In this document: piece after piece, positions 25,620 to 33,762 of the stretch
Layout: each line of letters opens with the position of its first letter
Position numbering within the stretch: position 1 is the first letter of the stretch
NCBI GenBank assembly: GCA_035629075.1
Contig: DASPIK010000010.1
Location: 1-64,000 of the forward strand
Reading direction: 5' to 3'
Source of the DNA: JAEZPW01 sp035629075
GTDB taxonomy: Bacteria > Acidobacteriota > Terriglobia > Terriglobales > Acidobacteriaceae
Length of the DNA stretch: 64,000 nt
Program-made: the position numbers and the translations under genes
Notes under the pieces: model-generated
Seen by the model: the letters and a program-made list of their open reading frames with translations, nothing else
Databases searched by the model: none
What the model was told of the DNA's origin: nothing

Positions 25620-26752
25620 GCTGCACCTCCAAGCTGTGCCTTGGCTGATTCGGTCTTTTGTTTGTCGAGATGGCGGCCGTACGCGTAGTAGGCGGCGCAC
25701 GCGCCTTCGGCTGACACCATCGTTGCTCCGAGCGGCGTCAGGGGCGTGCACATTGTTCCGAACGCGGGGCAGTCGTGCGGCTTCTTGATGCCCTTTAATA
25801 TCTGCCCACTGATGCAGATCGATGGTTCCTTCGTGTCGATCTCTTTCACTTCGAAAATGCACTCGGCATCGTAGTCGCGATACTCCCACCTGAGCTTGTA
25901 TCCGCTCTTCGAAATCCAGCCCACCCCGCGCCACTTGCGGTCGGAAACCTCGAAGACGCTGTTAACGAGCTTCCGCGCCGGGATGTTGCCATCGCGATCG
26001 AGCACTCGCGAGTACTGGTTTTCCACGACGGCCGTGCCAGCTTCGAGTTGCCGCACGGTCATCAGCGTGCCTTGCAGCAAGTCGAGCGGCTCGAATCCGG
26101 TGATCACGATCGGAACCCTGTAACGTTCGCTGACCGGCTCGTATTCGCGATACCCCATAATGGCGCAAACATGACCCGGGCCGAGGAAGCCCTGAACGCG
26201 GTTCTGCGGCGACTGGAGTATGTAGGTGATGGAGGGCGGAACCAGCGAGTGGGAGACGAGGATAGATAAGTTGTTGACGGCTTCCTGCTTTGCGCGGAAC
26301 ACCAGCATGGCATTTGCGGGAGCCGTCGTTTCGAATCCTATTGCGAAGAAGACAACCTTCTTCTCTGGATTGGCACGTGCGATCTTCAGGCAATCGAGCG
26401 GTGAATACACCACGCGGACATCCGCGCCTTTGGACTTCAGAGTGAAGAGGTCACCATGCGATCCGGGCACGCGCAACATGTCGCCAAACGAGCAGAAGAT
26501 CACGTCGGGCTTCGCGGCGATAGCGTGCGCCTTGTCGATCGTCTCCAGCGGCGTAACGCATACGGGACACCCCGGCCCGTGTACCAGCTCAATCCCTTCG
26601 GGCAGCAGGCGATCAATTCCGTGCTTCACGATCGAGTGCGTCTGCCCGCCGCAAACTTCCATAATCACCCACGGTCGGGTCTGGATCCTGCGTATCTCGC
26701 TGACCACCGATTGCGCCAGGCGCGCATTGCGGTACTCGTCAACGTACTTCAT
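25616..26752 (-). CDS. hypD: Hydrogenase maturation protein HypD
   Basis: HypD, with HypC, holds the Fe(CN)2CO unit during cofactor assembly. Diagnostic motifs are MEVCGGQTHS, HGPGCPVCVTP, the FAIGFETTAPANAM loop, and the C-terminal cysteines for a [4Fe-4S] cluster (HDCPAFGTMCTPLTPLGATM and EGACAAYY). The length of 378 residues is normal. It overlaps hypC upstream and the SIS gene downstream by 4 bases each. Confidence 0.95.
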   Translation of the reverse strand: MKYVDEYRNARLAQSVVSEIRRIQTRPWVIMEVCGGQTHSIVKHGIDRLLPEGIELVHGPGCPVCVTPLETIDKAHAIAAKPDVIFCSFGDMLRVPGSHGDLFTLKSKGADVRVVYSPLDCLKIARANPEKKVVFFAIGFETTAPANAMLVFRAKQEAVNNLSILVSHSLVPPSITYILQSPQNRVQGFLGPGHVCAIMGYREYEPVSERYRVPIVITGFEPLDLLQGTLMTVRQLEAGTAVVENQYSRVLDRDGNIPARKLVNSVFEVSDRKWRGVGWISKSGYKLRWEYRDYDAECIFEVKEIDTKEPSICISGQILKGIKKPHDCPAFGTMCTPLTPLGATMVSAEGACAAYYAYGRHLDKQKTESAKAQLGGAA

Positions 26753-27027
26753 TGTGGTTTCCTCGCCGATTTCTCATCGACTACTGGAGCTTCCAACTCT
26801 GTGAGTTGATCCATCTGTTCGAGCAATTCGTAGGTGCGCGCGGCTTCCTCTGCATCCACAGTGCTGATAGCGAAGCCGACGTGAACCAGGACGTAGTCAC
26901 CCACCTTCGCGCCAGGTACGTAGTCGAGAGAAGCCTCGCGTACGATTCCGCCGAACTGAACTTTGGCCATGCGCATTCCGCGCTGCTCGAATTCCTCCAC
27001 CACCTTACCGGGAATCGCGAGGCACAT
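26749..27027 (-). CDS. hypC: Hydrogenase maturation chaperone HypC
   Basis: The essential N-terminal Cys2 motif is present (MCLAIPGKVVEE), followed by GDYVLVHVGFAISTVDAEEA, typical of HypC/HupF. It binds iron through Cys2 together with HypD and delivers the centre to the large subunit. It is the first gene of the minus-strand cluster, with GGAG upstream, and overlaps hypD (ATGA). The C-terminal tail is slightly extended at 92 residues total. Confidence 0.94.
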   Translation of the reverse strand: MCLAIPGKVVEEFEQRGMRMAKVQFGGIVREASLDYVPGAKVGDYVLVHVGFAISTVDAEEAARTYELLEQMDQLTELEAPVVDEKSARKPQ

Positions 27028-27358
27028 CGGTCACGCTCCTGACCGCCAACAAACGTCCCTTCCGAAGACCTGCGTTACTTGCGCCTTCGACGAAGCGCAA
27101 CAGCGGAACACGTTTCCTCATGCATACTTTCGCTGTTTGAACTCTGAGGAAGTTACGAGCGGCCTGGGGAGGGGTGGCCATTGGGGAAACAATGGGAAGA
27201 GAAGATGCCACGTAGGGAGACTTCCGTTGCCACCCGGCTTCTGTTCGTAGTTAAGGTCAATCGCATGCCCACAGGCATGTGCGGCTCTATCCTTGTTCAA
27301 ACCAGCGCATAACTTCTTCTCTGCTGCATCGAAGTACTGTTGATGTGGCGGAGCTTGA
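27028..27358. promoter_or_regulatory. Divergent region between the hydrogenase cluster and kup
   Basis: Both transcription units start from this 331-base gap, so it must hold the cluster promoter and the kup promoter. CATGCC and GGCATG flank a CACA loop near 27265-27280, a short hairpin on the kup side. I looked for a c-di-AMP (ydaO-type) riboswitch core upstream of kup and did not find it. No clear -35/-10 or -24/-12 pair was recognised. Confidence 0.4.
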
Positions 27359-29224
27359 TTGAGAACTCGTAATGGCTTGAATTCCGGTCTGGTCTTGGCT
27401 GCACTCGGTGTCGTATACGGCGACATCGGCACCAGCCCTCTCTACGCTTTGCGCGAATCCTTTCACGCGTCACATCTCGAACTCACGCGATTGAACGTTT
27501 TAGGAGTCCTGTCTCTCATCCTGTGGGCGCTCATCGTCGTTATTTCGATCAAGTACTTGCTCTTTATCCTTCGTGCAGACAACCGTGGCGAAGGCGGCAT
27601 GCTGGCGCTTTCTGCGCTGGTGAACCCGCGCCCGCCGACCACGCGCCGTCTGTGGTTCCTGCTCATGCTAGGGCTATTCGGCACGGCGCTGCTGTACGGC
27701 GACGGCATGATCACGCCTGCAATCTCGGTCCTCAGTGCAATCGAGGGCCTCAAGATAGTCACTCCGGTGTTCGACCCGTATGTCCAGCCCATAACGGTCG
27801 CCATCCTGATTGCTTTGTTTGCGGCCCAGAACCGCGGAACCGCTGTTGTTGGGCGGGTGTTCGGGCCTGTAATGCTGGTTTGGTTCCTCACCCTTGCCGC
27901 GTTGGGCGTGCGCTCGATTCTGTCCGAGCCGACAGTCCTGGAAGCTGTAAACCCCATACATGCCATCCGGTTCTTTGTCCACAATGGGTGGGTCGGCTAC
28001 TTCGTACTCGGCTCCGTCTTCCTCGTCGTTACTGGCGGCGAAGCGCTCTATGCAGACCTGGGACACTTTGGACGCGGTCCCATTCGCGCTGCGTGGTTTT
28101 CGGTGGTTTTGCCTGCGCTTGTGCTCAATTACTTCGGACAAGGCGCGATCCTGCTGCGCGATCCTTCATCGATCGAGAACCCGTTCTTCCGCCTGGCCCC
28201 TGAGTGGGGATTGCTGCCTCTCGTGGTGCTTGCTACGTGTGCAACGGTTATCGCGTCGCAGGCGCTAATTTCGGGTGCATTTTCGATCACGATGCAGGCA
28301 GTGCAACTCGGCTACGCTCCACGCGTTTTCATCGAGCACACTTCGGCTCACCAACGCGGACAAATCTACGTTCCCCTGGTGAATTGGGGATTGATGTTGT
28401 CCTGCATCGGCCTGGTGATCGGATTCGGCAGCAGCAGCAATCTTGCTGCGGCTTATGGCGTCGGGGTGACGACGGACATGGTGATCACGACGTTGCTGTT
28501 TTACTTTGTGATCTATAAGCGCTGGAAGTGGAAGCTGCCGGCTGCGCTGCTGTTCGCTGTTGTGTACTTGTTCATCGACCTCGCCTTTTGGGGTGCGAAC
28601 ATCGTGAAGGTGCCTAACGGGGGCTGGTTCCCGCTGGTGGTGGCATTGCTAGTCTTCACTCTATTCGCCACATGGCGCACCGGGCGTCAGATATTGGCCG
28701 CGCGACTTGAACAGCATTCGCGTCCATTGCAGCAGTTTATCGAAGAAATTGAGCGCATCCGGCCGCCACGCGTGCCCGGCACGGCTGTGTTCATGTTTCG
28801 CAACTTGAACGCTGTCCCGCCAGCACTGATCCAGAACCTGCGACATAACAAGGTGCTGCACGAACGCGTCGTTATCCTGTGTGTGCAGACCGCTGAGGTA
28901 GCTCACGTGCCCGACTCTGAGCGCCTGGAAATCAAACGCCCGGCCGACCACCTCTATACCATGCAGGTCACGTACGGGTTCACGGACGAGCCTAACGTTC
29001 CCGAAGCACTCCGACTGGCTGCTAATGACGGGGTGCCATTCGACCCTGAAAGCACCACCTACTTTCTCGGCCGAGAAAACTTAATTGCGACGCGCATCCC
29101 CGGAATGGCGATCTGGCGAGAGCGTCTTTTCGCATGGATGTCGCGGAATGCGCGCAGCGCACCGATGTTCTTCCAGATACCGCATGAGCGCGCGGTCGAA
29201 CTTGGAACGCAGATTGAGTTGTGA
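27359..29224 (+). CDS. kup: Potassium uptake permease Kup/KUP family
   Basis: This inner-membrane K+ (proton-coupled) transporter is recognised by LAALGVVYGDIGTSPLYALR at the N-terminus, RADNRGEGGMLAL, GTALLYGDGMITPAISVLSA and GGEALYADLGHFGR. About twelve membrane segments fill residues 10-440, then a cytosolic C-terminal domain of about 180 residues follows. The start is TTG at 27359: an in-frame stop lies directly before it, and GGAG stands five bases upstream. The N-terminus is short, about ten residues before the first helix. It is divergent from hypC, with no obvious functional link. Confidence 0.93.
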   Translation: MRTRNGLNSGLVLAALGVVYGDIGTSPLYALRESFHASHLELTRLNVLGVLSLILWALIVVISIKYLLFILRADNRGEGGMLALSALVNPRPPTTRRLWFLLMLGLFGTALLYGDGMITPAISVLSAIEGLKIVTPVFDPYVQPITVAILIALFAAQNRGTAVVGRVFGPVMLVWFLTLAALGVRSILSEPTVLEAVNPIHAIRFFVHNGWVGYFVLGSVFLVVTGGEALYADLGHFGRGPIRAAWFSVVLPALVLNYFGQGAILLRDPSSIENPFFRLAPEWGLLPLVVLATCATVIASQALISGAFSITMQAVQLGYAPRVFIEHTSAHQRGQIYVPLVNWGLMLSCIGLVIGFGSSSNLAAAYGVGVTTDMVITTLLFYFVIYKRWKWKLPAALLFAVVYLFIDLAFWGANIVKVPNGGWFPLVVALLVFTLFATWRTGRQILAARLEQHSRPLQQFIEEIERIRPPRVPGTAVFMFRNLNAVPPALIQNLRHNKVLHERVVILCVQTAEVAHVPDSERLEIKRPADHLYTMQVTYGFTDEPNVPEALRLAANDGVPFDPESTTYFLGRENLIATRIPGMAIWRERLFAWMSRNARSAPMFFQIPHERAVELGTQIEL

Positions 29225-29230
29225 TCGCTG

Positions 29231-30727
29231 CTAGGCTGCGACCCATCCGTATTGCGCGTTACTTGGCGTTGCACCGATCTCTTTGTACTTTTTTCGAAGT
29301 CGATCGATGTAGTCGACGGGGACGGGATTGCGCATTGCTCGGATGTCTACGCCATAAATGCGTGCTGAATTTAGCCCGAAGATCTTGCGCTTTGTTTCGG
29401 TGGTCAGGGGCTTATAGCCGAACCGGCGCATCAGTTCATCAGGCATTTCGAAACGTCGAAAAGCCTCGATTTGCCAGCGCGGCGAACCCCACCAGATCGA
29501 GTCCGTTCCCCACAGCACGCCCTCTTCCCCGAACGCCTGAATGATCATGCCCAGCACGTGCGCAGCAAGCGGTGGACTGCTAACGACCATCAGGCCGAAC
29601 GTGCTGCCAAGTTCCATGTAGACGTTTTTCATGTGCGGGTTCTTTCGCCGCCATTCGCAAAGATCAGAGACCCACGGGATGTAACTTGATTTCTTGAACC
29701 CGTCTTCGGCGGCGGGCAGAGCCTCTTCAACGCCCTTGAATCCGGAGTGGTAAACCAGAAAGTTGAAGTCAGGAAAATCACGCGACACTTTGACCAGGTC
29801 TCGTGGATGCCAGTAGCTCTCGGTACCCGGAAATGGCAGCCCTTTGTGTACACAGACGTTCTTCACGCCCAACTTTCGTGAGAACTCAAGGGCGGGATAG
29901 GTGATCTTCTCATCGTCAAGCATCCATCCTTCGCGGCCCCGGACGACTGAAGTCCCTGTGTATCCCTTCCAGGCCGCGACCGGGTGCTTCTCCCTCTGCA
30001 CCTGCATCGACTCCAGCGCTCGCTTGCCCATCTCCGGCCAGAAGTAGCCATGTGTAAGCACGCGGCGGGAACTCGTCAGTTCGTTTACCCAGCTCTCAGT
30101 CCTTTGCATGACGTCGGGCGGCAGCACACTAACTTCTTCACTCGGCGTGGGCAATGCGCTGATCAATGCAACATCAGTCTCGCTATCAAGAAAGACTTCC
30201 TTGATGTAGTTGAGCCTGTGCGCTTCCTCGATACTCGGATCTCCTTTGAGTCCTGAGGGCATTCTTCTTGCCATACGTCGCATGCCCACCACTGAGCGCA
30301 GGAACGCCTGGTTAGCGCGTGGTGCTTCGGAAGGCGTGGCGACATGGTGGGTCTGAACATCGAAAATGAAGAAGTCCTCCTTCGCTGCTGCGGCAGCAAC
30401 CTCCAGCAGTTCGGCTGCGTTCACGGTGAAGAAAGGCCCGAATACGGAGTTTAAGGCGGCGAAACTGGCCGCCATCCCGCAGGCACTTCGTAGAAACTCT
30501 CTCCGCGACGTGCCAAGTTTCTTAGCGTTGCGCTCTGCTGTCGCAAGAATGTGCTGCTCGACTGCTTGCTGGCGCGACGTCTGCGCGATCGGCGCAAATT
30601 CTTCATTTGAGACTACCTGCGTCGGGAGAGGCAGATTGCGTCCTTCATACTCGTCCAATTCATACTTGCGAACGTAACGACCGATGCGCTCGGGTTTCCG
30701 CGGGTCAGAAACAGTTTTTGGATTCAC
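29231..30727 (-). CDS. Tat-exported amidohydrolase-family protein
   Basis: The C-terminal two-thirds is an amidohydrolase_2-type barrel (FIFDVQTHHVATPSEAPRAN, NVCVHKGLPFPG, LVYHSGFKG, VLWGTDSIWWGSPRWQIEAF). Metal and substrate residues include the THH pair, the two His and the Asp of GTDS. A twin-arginine motif SRREFLRSACGMAASFAALN starts near residue 74, after an unusually long hydrophilic N-terminus, so export by Tat is likely unless the true start is downstream. The start is GTG. The substrate is not predictable; relatives include decarboxylases and lactonases. Confidence 0.75.
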   Translation of the reverse strand: MNPKTVSDPRKPERIGRYVRKYELDEYEGRNLPLPTQVVSNEEFAPIAQTSRQQAVEQHILATAERNAKKLGTSRREFLRSACGMAASFAALNSVFGPFFTVNAAELLEVAAAAAKEDFFIFDVQTHHVATPSEAPRANQAFLRSVVGMRRMARRMPSGLKGDPSIEEAHRLNYIKEVFLDSETDVALISALPTPSEEVSVLPPDVMQRTESWVNELTSSRRVLTHGYFWPEMGKRALESMQVQREKHPVAAWKGYTGTSVVRGREGWMLDDEKITYPALEFSRKLGVKNVCVHKGLPFPGTESYWHPRDLVKVSRDFPDFNFLVYHSGFKGVEEALPAAEDGFKKSSYIPWVSDLCEWRRKNPHMKNVYMELGSTFGLMVVSSPPLAAHVLGMIIQAFGEEGVLWGTDSIWWGSPRWQIEAFRRFEMPDELMRRFGYKPLTTETKRKIFGLNSARIYGVDIRAMRNPVPVDYIDRLRKKYKEIGATPSNAQYGWVAA

Positions 30728-30799
30728 ACATCACCCCAATGTCTTTCTTTGACGCTCGCAGTCACAGAAAGTCTCGTTCGACCGGAGTGAAAACTCGTT

Positions 30800-31972
30800 T
30801 CATCGGCTCGCCAGTTGCTTCTTGACCGCGGGGAACGGGAACCGATCGCCTGGACAGTTCGTGTTCGCAACGTCACTGTGCCGCAGTACGCGTTCTGGTG
30901 GGATGCCGTAGCGCTGCATGATGCGCTTGCTCAGCGCGTAGAGTGACTTCATCTGCGCTTTTGTAGGCCGTGTGAGCCCTTTCGCTCCGAGCGGGTTGTC
31001 GACGCTACTGAAGTCACCCGCTAGCGAGATACCGAGGTATCCGTTGTAGCGGAAAGCGTGTGCGCCCTGGCAATTCTCAGGCCGTCCAGCTTTGATCTTG
31101 CCACTCGGCAGAATGAAGTAGTGATAGGCGACGTAGTAGGTTTTGCCGAAGCACGCAACCGCGAAGCCGCGCTTCTGGTGAAAGGCATCGACCTGCCGCT
31201 CGTCGGTGGGCACTCGATTGTTGCCCGGCAGGGTGGCCGAATGATGGAGCATGATCCCGATCGGCGTGATCGTGTTGAAAAACGATGAGACCGCCGTAAG
31301 GTAGCGGTCTGCGACTTTGGGAACTCGCGCGTGGCCGGTCAGCACGTCCGTGACGTTCGCCCGGCCTGAATACAACCCGCTGGTCATCCCGCGATCTACA
31401 GTTACGGTACCCTCAATCGCCGCGGGCGTTAGTGTTCGCACTCCGACGCGTCCATACGTGAACATATCGGCGGTGATATCGTCCTCCGTCATATTGGCGT
31501 GATCAGTCACGAGCGGGCCCGGTTGTGTTTTGGCCGTTGAGCCGAGTTTAAGCTGGCGGTTCATAAGCGACCGCACCGCCCGGTCAGTCACGAGCAGAAC
31601 GATCAACTCACGCTGCCTGCTGGCTTTCGCCGGGTTTTCGGTCTCAAAAGCAACAATCGCTGGGCCTGTCCAGTCATTCGGGGACAATCGGCAACTCGCG
31701 ATTCCCCAGGCATTCGCGGCACCCTTGCTGTTCACAAAAACTACACATTGAGTCTTGTTTAGGACTGCTAGCGGTATGGGGTTGTATCCGGGACGAACTA
31801 CGTTCAGCAGGACCTCTGCCGAGGTGTGGAGCGCCTGCCGAATCTCAAACGGCAACTGCCCTTCCGGCGCTGGCGCTGCCTCCGAGGACTCGACTGCAGC
31901 ACGGGCGTGCGCTGGGGCGCTGGCCGAAGCCATTACGATGGCTATTAGAAGCAAGGCAACAACTTTGTTCAT
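30800..31972 (-). CDS. SYLF (Ysc84-like) domain fused to an N-acetylmuramoyl-L-alanine amidase/PGRP domain
   Basis: A signal peptide (VALLLIAIVMASASAPAHAR) leads to a region of about 150 residues with the SYLF pattern: TQCVVFVNSKGAANAWGIAS, LIVLLVTDRAVRSLMNRQLK and the GPLVTDHANMTEDDITADMF run. From about residue 225 comes an amidase_2/PGRP domain: MLHHSAT, the AYHYFILPSGKIKAGRPENC strand, GISLAGDF, and RHSDVANTNCPGDRFPF with the zinc His and Cys. It should bind or cleave peptidoglycan in the periplasm, while SYLF is a lipid-binding fold. The two domains together are unusual. It is divergent from the GAF-Sel1 gene. Confidence 0.78.
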   Translation of the reverse strand: MNKVVALLLIAIVMASASAPAHARAAVESSEAAPAPEGQLPFEIRQALHTSAEVLLNVVRPGYNPIPLAVLNKTQCVVFVNSKGAANAWGIASCRLSPNDWTGPAIVAFETENPAKASRQRELIVLLVTDRAVRSLMNRQLKLGSTAKTQPGPLVTDHANMTEDDITADMFTYGRVGVRTLTPAAIEGTVTVDRGMTSGLYSGRANVTDVLTGHARVPKVADRYLTAVSSFFNTITPIGIMLHHSATLPGNNRVPTDERQVDAFHQKRGFAVACFGKTYYVAYHYFILPSGKIKAGRPENCQGAHAFRYNGYLGISLAGDFSSVDNPLGAKGLTRPTKAQMKSLYALSKRIMQRYGIPPERVLRHSDVANTNCPGDRFPFPAVKKQLASR

Positions 31973-32088
31973 TGTCGGAAACTATTTCGATTGAAGATCG
32001 CGAGGTCAGGTTCGCCGGTCTCTGGAGCCACTCTCCAAACGTGCATTCCCCCGCCTCTTGCCGCGATACAATCATCCAACGGTGTTGT

Positions 32089-33435
32089 ATGCCCCCCCGT
32101 TCCTCTGTCGTTCCCCGCACACCGGTGTCTCCGGATCCCCCAGCCCGGGCTGAAGCGCCCGCTCTGGTCGACGCTCCGTCGCCGCCTCCGAGTTCCGCGG
32201 AAGTGCTGGCGGTTCTAGCTCGTCAGGCGATGCGCTGGACGAAGGCGAGCGGATCAGCGATCGCTCTGGAGGCTAATGGAGTCGTCACTTGCCAGGCATC
32301 AGCAGGTGAAACGGCCCCTCCCGTTGGCGCAACTCTGGACAAAGACACTGGCCTGTCTGGTTTGTGCCTCAGAACTGGATCCGTTCTGACCTGTGATGAC
32401 GCCTACGAAGATCCTCGCGTAAGCAGCGAAGTCTGCCGCCGTCTTGCCATTCGTTCGATTGTGACTGTCCCGATCAGCAACGGCGAAGGGGTCAGTGCGG
32501 GGCTTCTGGAAGTGTTTTCGCGCGAGCCACGTGCGTTTGACGATCGGGCTGTAGCGTTCCTTCAAAAGCTGGCGCATTTGATTGCTCTTGCTGTGCATTC
32601 AAGCGCGGACGCCTCGCCTTCTCGGGCACCTGCGACGATCGCAAATACGTGTGATTTCGACGAAGTGGCCCGTCCATCTGCCCCAGTTCTTGATGTTGAA
32701 GACGATTCCACTGTGCCCCATGCGCAAGTGACCTCACCTGAGCCTGCTGAAAGTGGTGTTTTCAATGCGCCGAATTTTGCGCTGGAGGAGCCAGCAAACA
32801 TCACGAAGTTCGCGATCGCGGCGAGTGCGGTGGCGCTTGCAGCGGCCCTCGTCCCTGCAGGACTTTCAGTTCACCAGCAGGTACAAGTGCCGCCTCCGCC
32901 GCGCGTGGCCGTTGTGTCCGCGCCAGAGCTTCAGTCGTCCGGTGCTGCCGGATCGCTGGTGAGCGAGCAGGAGACAGGATCGGAAGCAGCGCGGTCGCGT
33001 TCTGAAGTCGACACGACGACCGAGCGCCGGAACAATCAGCCCGTGAACGCCGACCAGCAATACGAGTTGGCAACCGCCCTTGCCGAAGGCCGGGGCGTGG
33101 AGCAGGACCTGGTCCAAGCGTACGCGTGGTATGTAATCGCGGGAATGAATGGGAACACGGCGAGCGACGGCGCCATCAAGGCGTTGACCGCTCGCATGCC
33201 CGAGTCCAGCATCTCCGACGTCCGGCTTCGGCTGGGAGAGATGTTTCAGCAGGGCACTGGCGTGCCCAAGGACTTGGCCTCCGCCTATTTCTGGTTCAGC
33301 CTTGCCGAAGCTGCGGGCAATGCCGACGCGGCCGCCAGAAAGAAGTCGCTCGAAGCGGTTATGACCGGCGATCAAGTGATGCAGGCACAAACCCGCGCCC
33401 AGACCTGGCTCGCTGAACGTACGGTTGGTCGTTAA
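32089..33435 (+). CDS. GAF domain-TM-Sel1-like repeat protein
   Basis: The 448-residue product has a Pro-rich start and a GAF domain (about 35-180: LARQAMRWTKASGSAIALEA, RSIVTVPISNGEGVSAGLLE, LQKLAHLIALAVH). One membrane helix follows near 245-262 (FAIAASAVALAAALVPAGL). After a linker come Sel1/TPR-like repeats (ALAEGRGVEQDLVQAYAWYV, MFQQGTGVPKDLASAYFWFS). Topology suggests a cytoplasmic sensor and a periplasmic protein-interaction domain. The ATG at 32089 is preferred; the frame is open further up to a TTG at 31972, which would run across the divergent promoter region. It may act with the adjacent peptidoglycan amidase (inference). Confidence 0.72.
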   Translation: MPPRSSVVPRTPVSPDPPARAEAPALVDAPSPPPSSAEVLAVLARQAMRWTKASGSAIALEANGVVTCQASAGETAPPVGATLDKDTGLSGLCLRTGSVLTCDDAYEDPRVSSEVCRRLAIRSIVTVPISNGEGVSAGLLEVFSREPRAFDDRAVAFLQKLAHLIALAVHSSADASPSRAPATIANTCDFDEVARPSAPVLDVEDDSTVPHAQVTSPEPAESGVFNAPNFALEEPANITKFAIAASAVALAAALVPAGLSVHQQVQVPPPPRVAVVSAPELQSSGAAGSLVSEQETGSEAARSRSEVDTTTERRNNQPVNADQQYELATALAEGRGVEQDLVQAYAWYVIAGMNGNTASDGAIKALTARMPESSISDVRLRLGEMFQQGTGVPKDLASAYFWFSLAEAAGNADAAARKKSLEAVMTGDQVMQAQTRAQTWLAERTVGR

Positions 33436-33762
33436 GCTGTCATCCTCGTTAGCGAAGCACCAGCTAAGTTCCCGACCTGCGTGCAGCAGATCCTTCGATC
33501 TTCAGGATGACAACACACTCTTAGGACAAGAAGCCGAAGTCTCCGCAGATCCTGCGCTGACCTTCGGCGCTGCTGCCCACTCTGTCAGTCGCCCCACATC
33601 TGCGCGTTTCGCAGTTGTTCCCTGAAGACGAAGGCCAGGTACATATCGAGACGGCGTTCGAGCAGCCACTTTTCGGGCTACTGATGTTTGTTGCTGACGA
33701 AAAGCTTGCGCCGTGGCATACGTTGATAAGGCTTTATTACGCAGCGGTCGGAACGTGAGGAC
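33436..33762. repeat. Gene-free stretch with a dispersed repeat (33438-33512)
   Basis: TGTCATCCT at 33438-33446 pairs perfectly with AGGATGACA at 33504-33512, with GCGAAG and CTTCG words inside. Similar elements occur at 46957-47038 and, as a half copy, 62272-62300. No credible gene lies in the rest of the stretch, which must also hold the promoter of the glycosidase-like gene downstream. Confidence 0.6.

Noticed and set aside
27028..27358. c-di-AMP (ydaO-type) riboswitch upstream of kup
   Set aside because: GGGGAAAC-like words are present, but the conserved riboswitch core could not be matched.
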